From CAZEJK01 sp964512045 (GTDB taxonomy: Bacteria > Acidobacteriota > Thermoanaerobaculia > Thermoanaerobaculales > Sulfomarinibacteraceae), in contig CAZEJK010000286.1 of NCBI GenBank assembly GCA_964512045.1, positions 1-6,470 on the forward strand: a DNA stretch of 6,470 nucleotides. Direction: 5' to 3'. This document shows positions 1 to 5,225 of this stretch, piece after piece. Numbering within the stretch: position 1 is the stretch's first letter; every line of letters begins with the position of its first letter. The notes beneath the pieces were generated by a model. That model saw nothing but the letters and a program-made list of their open reading frames with translations, was not told where the DNA came from and did not search any database. A program made the translations under genes and the position numbers.

Positions 1-5
1 GGGGG

Positions 6-1097
6 ATGAGCGGACGGATCGACGTGCAGGCGGATGTTCCCTTGGCGCCTCTGACGACCCTGGAGCTCGGTGGGCGTGCCGAGTACCTGGTCGAGGTGGC
101 CGAGAGTGGGACGCTGCTCGACGCGGCGCGCTGGGCGGAGCGCCGGGGGCTCGACGTGACGGTGCTCGCCGGGGGCTCCAACGTGGTGGTCCTGGACGGC
201 GGTGTGCCCGGCCTGGTGGTGCGGATGGCGAGCGCGGGAGTGCACGCCGCCGAGAAGCACCCCGGGCTGGTGGAGGTGACGGCGGCGGCCGGGGAGACCT
301 GGGATGATCTGGTGGCCTGGGCCGTGGCCGAGGGTCTTGCCGGGATCGAGTGCCTTTCCGGGATTCCAGGGACCGTCGGCGGGACACCGATCCAGAACGT
401 TGGAGCGTACGGCCAGGAGGTTGCGGAGTCCATTGTCGGTGTGCGCGTGCTCGACCGGCGCGTCGGCTGCGAACGGACGTTGACCAACGCAGAGTGCAGC
501 TTCTCGTACCGCAGCAGTGTCCTGCGAACGTTTCCACGCCGCTACACCGTCCTGTCAGTGACCTTCGCGCTCGCACGAAAGGACGCCGCAGCCGTGCGGT
601 ACGAGCAGCTGGCCGAGGCGCTGGGTGCGTCTCGCGCCTCGCTCGCCGAGGTGCGGGCGGCGGTGCTGGCGCTGCGGCGCTCGAAGTCGATGCTGCTCGA
701 AGCCTCCGACCCGAACCGTCGCAGCGTCGGATCGTTCTTCACCAACCCGGTGGTCTCGGTGGAGATGGCCGACCGTGTGGCCGCTCGGGCAGCAACGCTG
801 GATGGAGCGCGCGCGGTCGGGGAGATGCGGCGATGGCCCGTGTCTGGCGGTGGCGTGAAGCTCTCGGCCGCCTGGCTCATCGAGCGTGCGGGCTTTGCCA
901 GGGGTGAGCGCCGGGGCGCCGTGGGCCTGTCGTCGAAGCACGTGCTGGCTCTCGTGCACCATGGTGGGGGCAGGACGAGCGACCTGCTGGCGCTGGCTGC
1001 CGAGATCCAGGCGCGAGTGCATGCGCTGTTCGGAGTGACCCTGCTTCCCGAACCGGTGCTGCTCGGCGCGGTCGGCACGCCGCCGCCGCCGTGGTAG
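6..1097 (+). CDS. murB: UDP-N-acetylenolpyruvoylglucosamine reductase (MurB, type I)
   Basis: This cytoplasmic FAD enzyme reduces UDP-GlcNAc-enolpyruvate to UDP-N-acetylmuramate with NADPH, the second committed step of peptidoglycan precursor synthesis. The 363-residue product has the family's parts in order. The N-terminal FAD-binding part has AGGSNVV at 55-61 and the SGIPGTVGGTPIQNVGAYG block at 118-136. The substrate domain has YRSSVLR at 168-174 (R169 matches the catalytic-site Arg), GSFFTNP at 242-248 (S243 is the expected proton donor) and VKLSAAWLIE at 284-293. The C-terminal EPVLLG includes E349, matching the active-site Glu. The retained YR loop and the GSFF motif, like those of the E. 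coli enzyme, mark type I. The ATG follows a run of five G at the window edge, and the protein aligns with the family from its first residues, so the start is probably right, although the upstream context is cut off. The gene stands outside any visible division/cell-wall cluster and ends in a short proline-rich tail. Confidence 0.96.
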   Translation: MSGRIDVQADVPLAPLTTLELGGRAEYLVEVAESGTLLDAARWAERRGLDVTVLAGGSNVVVLDGGVPGLVVRMASAGVHAAEKHPGLVEVTAAAGETWDDLVAWAVAEGLAGIECLSGIPGTVGGTPIQNVGAYGQEVAESIVGVRVLDRRVGCERTLTNAECSFSYRSSVLRTFPRRYTVLSVTFALARKDAAAVRYEQLAEALGASRASLAEVRAAVLALRRSKSMLLEASDPNRRSVGSFFTNPVVSVEMADRVAARAATLDGARAVGEMRRWPVSGGGVKLSAAWLIERAGFARGERRGAVGLSSKHVLALVHHGGGRTSDLLALAAEIQARVHALFGVTLLPEPVLLGAVGTPPPPW

Positions 1098-1116
1098 TCG
1101 AAGACCGTCGCGCGGC

Positions 1117-3021
1117 TTACTCGTCGTCCTTGGGTTCCGAGGTCTTCGGCTTGCGGCGCCGCCGGCGCGGCCGTCGCTTCTTCTTGCCGGAGGTCTCGTT
1201 GGCGTCGTCTCCCTGTGGAGCATCGGAGGCCGCCTTCGCGTCGTCGCCGGAGGTGTCGGCAGCGCCACCTGTAGCCGTGGGCTCCGGCTCGCTGGGGGGA
1301 GGAGCCCCGGGCTCGTCGGTGCTGTCAGTGGCGGCGCTGTGCTGGTCGTCGGTGGACGACGTCCGTGAAGAACGCCGGCGCCGGCGGCCCCCGCGTCGTT
1401 TTCGACGCTTCTCGGAGCCTCCCGAGGAGCCGGAGTCGTCGTCGTCGCTGCCGCCGTCATCGGTGGACGACGGCGCCAGATCAGCAGCGCTCAACGCCGC
1501 TGCGATTGGAGCTTCGGGGCGGGCGAGGGCGCTCTCGCGGTACTGCCAGTCCACCTCCTCCTCGGAGCGGTGCAGGCTGGTGGCGGCGATCACCTTGATG
1601 CTGATCTCGAACTCCTCCTCGAGCTCGGCGAGATCCTGCCGATAGTCGTTCTGGAACGCATCTGCGAGCTCGGGGTGCAGGGCGATCCGGACCCCGCTCA
1701 GTCGACCGGTGACGGCCCGGGTCTCGATCCGCCGGAGCAGGTTGAGGGCCACCAGCTCCGGGCTGGCGATGGTTCCCACACCGCCGCAGGTGGGGCACGA
1801 CCGGTGGGTGCGGAGCTGGAGCGCCTTCTTGATCCGCTGCCGGTTGATCTCCAGCAGCCCGTTCGGGCTGAGCTTGCCGACCATCACGCGGGCACGGTCC
1901 TCCTTCATCGCCTCGCGCATCGTCTTCTCCACATTGCGTTGGTGCTTGGACGAGCGCATGTCGATGAAGTCCACGACAACCAGCCCGCCGATGTCGCGCA
2001 GCCGCAGCTGTCGTGCCACCTCGCTGGCAGCCTCGATATTGATGGCGTACGCGGTCTCCTCCTGGCTTCCGGCTCGGGTTGCGCGGGCCGAGTTGACGTC
2101 GATGGCGGTCAGCGCCTCGGTGCCCTCGATGACGATCGAGCCGCCCGAAGGGAGCTCCACGGTGCGCTGATAGATGCGATCGATCTGCTCTTCCAGCTTG
2201 AACTTGGAGAACAACGGCATCCGCTCGGAGTAGCGCACGAGGCGGATCTTGGAGCGTGGCATGAACGCGCGCAGGTAGGTGCTCGCACGCTCATGGGCAC
2301 TGTCCGTGTCCACCAGGATCTCCTCTACGGAGCCATCCACCCAGTCACGCAACGCCTGGATGATGATGTCCTGATCGGAGTACACCAGCTTCGGCCCCTT
2401 GCCCTGAGTGGCCTCCTGGCGGATCCGCTTCCACAGCCGCATCAGGGCGCTGACGTCGCGGTTGAGGGTGATCTTGGTCTGGTCGAGGGCGTTGGTCCGT
2501 ACGATCACGCCGACGCCCTCCGGGATCGACAGCGACGCGAGCCGCTCGCGGAGCTTCTGTCGGACGTCCTCGTCGTCGAGCTTGCGCGAGATGCCGCGGA
2601 CGTCGTCGTACGGCATCAGGACCAGGTAGCGCCCTGCGATGGACAGGTTGGTGGTCAGCGCCGCGCCCTTGCGGCCCATGGCGTCCTTGGTGACCTGGAC
2701 GAGCACCGGCCGGTTCTTCTCCAGGACCCGATCGATCCGGGGCCGCCGGTCGCCGTTGCCGGCCTTGCGGTGGTAGGCAGCGGGCACGACATCATCCACT
2801 GCCAGCAACCCGTGGCGCTCGGCGCCATACTCGACGAACGCTGCGTCGAGGCTGGGCTGGATGCTGGCAACGATCCCGCGATAGATATTGCCGCGAGTGA
2901 GGTCACTGGCGGCGACGGCGACCTCGTACTTCTCGAGGCGACCGTCCTGTACGATGGCGAAGCGCACCTCTTCGGCGTGGTGCGCGTTGATCAGCATGCG
3001 ACGACTCAACACAGTCTCCAT
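1117..3021 (-). CDS. rne: Rne/Rng family endoribonuclease (RNase E-like)
   Basis: This single-strand-specific endoribonuclease acts in mRNA decay and stable RNA processing. The 634-residue protein begins like E. coli RNase E (MLINAHHAEEVR at 9-20). An S1 domain follows at about 40-125 (NIYRGIV, then AAFVEYGAERHG at 60-71). The 5'-phosphate sensor has R175-T176. The DNase I-like catalytic domain has D308 (AIDVNSA) and D351 (VVVDFIDM), the two metal-binding Asp. The zinc-link CPTCGG has C409 and C412. The small domain ends near residue 495. The remaining 140 residues are low complexity and probably disordered, with arginine/lysine blocks at 538-550 and 613-627 separated by Asp/Ser/Thr/Pro-rich linkers. 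Such blocks bind RNA in other RNase E proteins. The Shine-Dalgarno sequence is weak (GGA next to the ATG). The Met at residue 9 is an alternative start and would keep the whole conserved region. Sequence over the S1 domain resembles RNase E more than RNase G. Confidence 0.94.
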   Translation of the reverse strand: METVLSRRMLINAHHAEEVRFAIVQDGRLEKYEVAVAASDLTRGNIYRGIVASIQPSLDAAFVEYGAERHGLLAVDDVVPAAYHRKAGNGDRRPRIDRVLEKNRPVLVQVTKDAMGRKGAALTTNLSIAGRYLVLMPYDDVRGISRKLDDEDVRQKLRERLASLSIPEGVGVIVRTNALDQTKITLNRDVSALMRLWKRIRQEATQGKGPKLVYSDQDIIIQALRDWVDGSVEEILVDTDSAHERASTYLRAFMPRSKIRLVRYSERMPLFSKFKLEEQIDRIYQRTVELPSGGSIVIEGTEALTAIDVNSARATRAGSQEETAYAINIEAASEVARQLRLRDIGGLVVVDFIDMRSSKHQRNVEKTMREAMKEDRARVMVGKLSPNGLLEINRQRIKKALQLRTHRSCPTCGGVGTIASPELVALNLLRRIETRAVTGRLSGVRIALHPELADAFQNDYRQDLAELEEEFEISIKVIAATSLHRSEEEVDWQYRESALARPEAPIAAALSAADLAPSSTDDGGSDDDDSGSSGGSEKRRKRRGGRRRRRSSRTSSTDDQHSAATDSTDEPGAPPPSEPEPTATGGAADTSGDDAKAASDAPQGDDANETSGKKKRRPRRRRRKPKTSEPKDDE

Positions 3022-3113
3022 TCCGCACAGCGCTCGTCAGTTGAGACTGCGAACGCTCTGCGGAGAGTAGAGTAGCATTCTGACCGCTTGCATCACCAGT
3101 GGAGGTGTTGCGA

Positions 3114-3141
3114 GGATCGTCGGCGGCCGGATGTGCGATCC
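3114..3141. repeat. Inverted repeat in the rne-rnhA divergent gap
   Basis: GGATCG (3114-3119) and CGATCC (3136-3141) are 6-bp inverted arms around a 16-nt G+C-rich loop. They would form a hairpin just upstream of the rnhA ribosome binding site in an rnhA transcript. I found no convincing promoter for either gene in the gap 3022-3164. There is a small tandem repeat, AGAGTAGAGTAG, at 3064-3075. Confidence 0.3.
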
Positions 3142-3146
3142 GGTCA

Positions 3147-3156
3147 CTCACGTGAG
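3147..3156. promoter_or_regulatory. 10-bp perfect palindrome at the rnhA ribosome binding site
   Basis: CTCACGTGAG is perfectly palindromic. It overlaps the first bases of the rnhA Shine-Dalgarno sequence. With one base on each side it reads ACTCACGTGAGG, which matches the palindrome upstream of nifU (4114-4125) except at the two central bases. It could be an operator, but no regulator is identified and chance is possible. Confidence 0.35.
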
Positions 3157-3160
3157 GAGG
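3155..3160 (+). promoter_or_regulatory. Ribosome binding site that fixes the rnhA GTG start
   Basis: AGGAGG is a full Shine-Dalgarno core lying 4 nt before the GTG at 3165. The spacing is short but workable. The next in-frame GTG is 21 nt further on and has no such sequence in range, so the GTG at 3165 is the supported start. Confidence 0.75.
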
Positions 3161-3164
3161 CGCA

Positions 3165-4073
3165 GTGGATCGCGAGCTCCCCTGTGTGCGTGTGTACACC
3201 GATGGCGGATGTCAGCCGAACCCCGGCCCGGGAGGGTGGGGCGCGGTGCTGCTCTACCCGGACCGCGATCCGATCGAGCTGTCCGGGGGAGTGCAGGAGA
3301 GCACCAACAACCGGATGGAGCTGACGGCGGCGATCGAGGCGCTGCAGGCGCTCGATGGCCCCCATCGCGTGGAGCTGTTCACCGACTCCACCTACCTGCG
3401 ATCGGGTATCACCTCCTGGCTGGAGGGGTGGCGGCGGCGTGGTTGGAGAACTGGCCAGGGCGACCCGGTGAAGAACCAGGATCTGTGGCACGCCCTCGAT
3501 GACGCGATCGGCCGGCACCAGATCACCTGGCAGTGGGTCAAGGGGCACTCCGGCGACACCTACAACGAGATGGCCGATCGGCTCGCGTCGGCGGCGATCC
3601 CACGACCCGATCTGCCGGTGGACGACCCGAAGGCGGTCCATCTCTATCTGGGCGCCGCGTTCTCGGGGGCGCGGCGGGCGGGAAGCTGGGCTGCGGTTCT
3701 CCTCTTTCAGGACAACGAGAAGGTGCTCTCGGGAAGGGTGGCGCCGGCCTCGTCCAATCAGATGCACCTCATCAGCGCTGTGGAAGGCCTGAGCGCGCTG
3801 TCGCGACCCGTGCGGGTGCATGTGTACACGGTGTCGGACTACCTGCACAACGGCGCCACGACCTGGGTGGGGAGCTGGCAGCGGCGCGGTTGGCAGACCG
3901 CGTCGGGCAGCGCGGTTCAGCACCGTGAGCTCTGGCAGCGCCTCGTGGAGCTGACCCGTCGGCACGACGTCGAGTGGCATGTGGCCAAGCAGGGAGAGTG
4001 GCCCGCCGGTCTGGCCGCCGCCAAGCAGCACGCCCGCGACGCGCTGACGGACGACCACTCGCCGGAGACCTGA
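3165..4073 (+). CDS. rnhA: Ribonuclease HI with a second, catalytically dead RNase H-like domain
   Basis: RNase HI cuts the RNA strand of RNA-DNA hybrids such as R-loops and primers. At 302 residues this protein is about twice the usual length. Residues 7-145 are a complete RNase HI: D13 (YTDGG), E52 (NNRMELTAAIEAL), D74 (FTDSTYL) and D138 (EMADRLA) are the four metal-binding acids, H128 (VKGHSG) is the catalytic His, and the Trp/Arg-rich handle is at 85-103. After a linker (about 146-157), residues 158-295 repeat the same pattern: LYLGAAF, SWAAVLLF, NQMHLISAVEGL, VHVYTVSDYL and WQRRGWQT. By hand, residues 67-127 and 216-276 align without gaps with 24 of 61 identical. The second copy has G163, H201, V223 and about K287 in place of the acids, so it should be inactive. 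The handle is kept, which suggests a nucleic-acid-binding or scaffold role. It is transcribed divergently from rne and starts with GTG. Confidence 0.94.
   Translation: MDRELPCVRVYTDGGCQPNPGPGGWGAVLLYPDRDPIELSGGVQESTNNRMELTAAIEALQALDGPHRVELFTDSTYLRSGITSWLEGWRRRGWRTGQGDPVKNQDLWHALDDAIGRHQITWQWVKGHSGDTYNEMADRLASAAIPRPDLPVDDPKAVHLYLGAAFSGARRAGSWAAVLLFQDNEKVLSGRVAPASSNQMHLISAVEGLSALSRPVRVHVYTVSDYLHNGATTWVGSWQRRGWQTASGSAVQHRELWQRLVELTRRHDVEWHVAKQGEWPAGLAAAKQHARDALTDDHSPET
3636..4058 (+). other. Degenerate RNase H-like domain, C-terminal half of RnhA
   Basis: This region encodes residues 158-298 of the RNase HI protein. It repeats the order of strands and helices of the N-terminal domain: a first-strand motif with YLGAA instead of YTDGG, the SWAAVLLF strand, the helix NQMHLISAVEGL, the YTVSDYL strand, the WVGSWQRRGW handle, HRELW, and VEWHVAK. 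All four catalytic acids and the catalytic His are replaced. Base and codon use look like the rest of the gene, so it is not a recent foreign insertion. The frame is intact and the core motifs are conserved, which argues for a retained function rather than decay. Confidence 0.8.
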
Positions 4074-4103
4074 TCCGGTGGGGACCGAGGGACGTCTTCA
4101 TAC

Positions 4104-4131
4104 TTGCGATCTGACTCAATTGAGGTACGAT
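4104..4131 (+). promoter_or_regulatory. Putative sigma70-type promoter for nifU-nifS
   Basis: A TTGCGA -35 box (4104-4109) is separated by 16 nt from a TACGAT -10 box (4126-4131), in a locally A+T-richer stretch of an otherwise G+C-rich window. Transcription would begin near 4138, giving a leader of about 118 nt before the nifU ATG. The -10 box overlaps the distant in-frame ATG at 4130, which would then lie outside the mRNA. Confidence 0.6.
4115..4124. promoter_or_regulatory. Palindrome in the nifU promoter spacer (possible operator)
   Basis: CTCAATTGAG is a perfect 10-bp palindrome lying between the -35 and -10 boxes, where a bound regulator would block RNA polymerase. Fe-S assembly operons are often controlled from such positions by Rrf2-family sensors (IscR and relatives). 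The GACT plus A/T-rich centre at 4113-4121 weakly recalls one IscR half-site, but the other half does not match. The regulator is unknown. Confidence 0.4.
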
Positions 4132-4199
4132 GTGCGGTCTCGGGCGGTTGGCTCGCGGCCGCTGCCAGGAGACGCCCCCGGCACGGAGGCTCTCGCTTG

Positions 4200-4230
4200 A
4201 TGGCGTGAAGACCTCGGTGGTGAACGCCAT
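4200..4230 (+). promoter_or_regulatory. Leader hairpin upstream of nifU
   Basis: ATGGCGT (4200-4206) and ACGCCAT (4224-4230) are perfect 7-bp arms around a 17-nt loop. The stem can be extended below by four G-U pairs and one C-G pair (4195-4199 with 4231-4235). It lies in the proposed nifU 5' leader. The right arm is also complementary to 4256-4262, the nifU start codon region. Confidence 0.4.
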
Positions 4231-4243
4231 TGGGTTGGCGTGT

Positions 4244-4249
4244 GGAGAT
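4244..4249 (+). promoter_or_regulatory. Ribosome binding site that fixes the nifU start
   Basis: GGAGAT lies 6 nt before the ATG at 4256. This supports starting nifU there rather than at the in-frame ATG at 4130, whose extra 42 residues match nothing in the NifU family and whose codon overlaps the proposed -10 box. Confidence 0.7.
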
Positions 4250-4255
4250 CAGATC

Positions 4256-5215
4256 ATGGCGTGGAACTACAGCGACAAGACCAAAGAGCTGTTCATGGCG
4301 GCGGTGCAGGGGCACGCCGGGACCCATCTCGGAGAGATCGAGAATGCGGATGGCTTCGGCGAGCACGGATCGATCGCGTGTGGAGATGCCCTCCGCTTCA
4401 CGTTCCGGGTGGAGCGCGATCCGGACGATGCCACCAGGGACCGCATCGTGGAGGCTCGTTACTTGACCTTCGGATGTACCTCGGCGATCGCGTCGTCCGA
4501 GGCGCTCTGCCAGCTGATCGAGGAAGGCGGGTTTACCCCCATCCAGGCGCTCGAGATCACCAACGACGACATCGTGCGCCACGTCGGCGGGCTGCCGGCG
4601 GAGAAGGTGCACTGCTCGGTGATGGGGGCCGAGGCCCTGCAGGCAGCGGTGTTCAACTGGTCGCAGAAGCGAGGTGTGGACCTGGCGGAGCTGGGCGTCC
4701 TGCTCGACATCGAGGACAAGGAAGACGGTCGCATCGTCTGCAAGTGCTTCACGCTCTCCGAGCCGTACCTGAAACGCAAGATCCGCGAGCTCGAGCTGCA
4801 CTCGATCGAGGAGATCACCAACGCCGTCAAGGCGGGCGGCGCGTGCATGACGTGCCACCACACACCAGGCGGTCTGCAGGACCTGCTCGACGAGGTGTGG
4901 GGGCCAGAGCCCACCCGCTTCAAGGAGTGCCTGGAGTTTCCCACCGAGCGTCTGCCGGTCGTTGGCCAGCAGGAGGTGATGTCGTCGTACCAGTTCGCCA
5001 AGAAGATCGAGCGGGTGCTCGATGACGATGTGCGACCGATGCTCAAGGCAGACGGCGGAGACCTGGAGCTGGTGGATATCAAGGGGACGCTGGTGTACTG
5101 CTCGCTCAAAGGGGCATGCAGCGGCTGTCCGGGCGCGGCCCAGACGCTCAAGCTCATGGTCGAGAAGAGCCTGAAGGACAAGGTGGACCAGCGCATCCGA
5201 GTGATTTCGGTGTAG
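4256..5215 (+). CDS. nifU: Fe-S cluster assembly scaffold NifU (three-domain form)
   Basis: NifU receives sulfur from NifS, builds Fe-S clusters and passes them to apoproteins in the cytoplasm. The 319-residue product has all three domains of classical NifU. The N-terminal IscU-like scaffold has C42 with D44 (ACGDAL), C74 (TFGC) and C120 (HCSVMG), and an LPAEK stretch at 113-117 where IscU proteins carry their chaperone-recognition motif. The central BFD-like [2Fe-2S] domain has C162, C164 (VCKCF), C197 and C200 (CMTC). The C-terminal NifU/Nfu domain has C288 and C291 (CSGC). The start is set by the match of MAWNYSDKTKELF to the family N-terminus and by the GGAGAT ribosome binding site. An open frame continues upstream to an ATG at 4130, but that extension does not look coding. 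The stop is 10 nt before nifS, so the two are surely co-transcribed. No nitrogenase gene is in view, so a general Fe-S assembly role is likely. Confidence 0.95.
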   Translation: MAWNYSDKTKELFMAAVQGHAGTHLGEIENADGFGEHGSIACGDALRFTFRVERDPDDATRDRIVEARYLTFGCTSAIASSEALCQLIEEGGFTPIQALEITNDDIVRHVGGLPAEKVHCSVMGAEALQAAVFNWSQKRGVDLAELGVLLDIEDKEDGRIVCKCFTLSEPYLKRKIRELELHSIEEITNAVKAGGACMTCHHTPGGLQDLLDEVWGPEPTRFKECLEFPTERLPVVGQQEVMSSYQFAKKIERVLDDDVRPMLKADGGDLELVDIKGTLVYCSLKGACSGCPGAAQTLKLMVEKSLKDKVDQRIRVISV

Positions 5216-5217
5216 CG

Positions 5218-5222
5218 GAGGG
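5218..5222 (+). promoter_or_regulatory. nifS ribosome binding site
   Basis: GGAGG begins 2 nt after the nifU stop codon and lies 3 nt before the nifS ATG, within a G run. The tight placement implies translational linkage to nifU. Confidence 0.65.
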
Positions 5223-5225
5223 GGG

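Noticed and set aside
1365..1450. Repetitive G+C-rich stretch that might be a DNA repeat array
   Set aside because: It is the coding sequence for the Arg/Lys and Asp/Ser-rich tail of RNase E. The pattern follows from codons, with no regular repeat unit.
1570..3075. A 501-codon open frame on the + strand opposite the RNase E gene
   Set aside because: Its translation has no recognisable family features, and it is antisense to a gene with all catalytic motifs of RNase E. High G+C keeps such shadow frames open.
3144..4058. A 304-codon open frame on the - strand opposite rnhA
   Set aside because: No motif, no ribosome binding site and complete overlap with a well-supported RNase HI gene.
4140..4200. 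Possible small upstream peptide or riboswitch in the nifU leader
   Set aside because: No separate start with a ribosome binding site and its own stop is evident, and no known riboswitch core was recognised. Only the simple pairing described in the findings is supported.
3917..4861. A 314-codon open frame on the - strand across rnhA, the gap and nifU
   Set aside because: It crosses the nifU promoter region and both genes, and its translation has no recognisable content.
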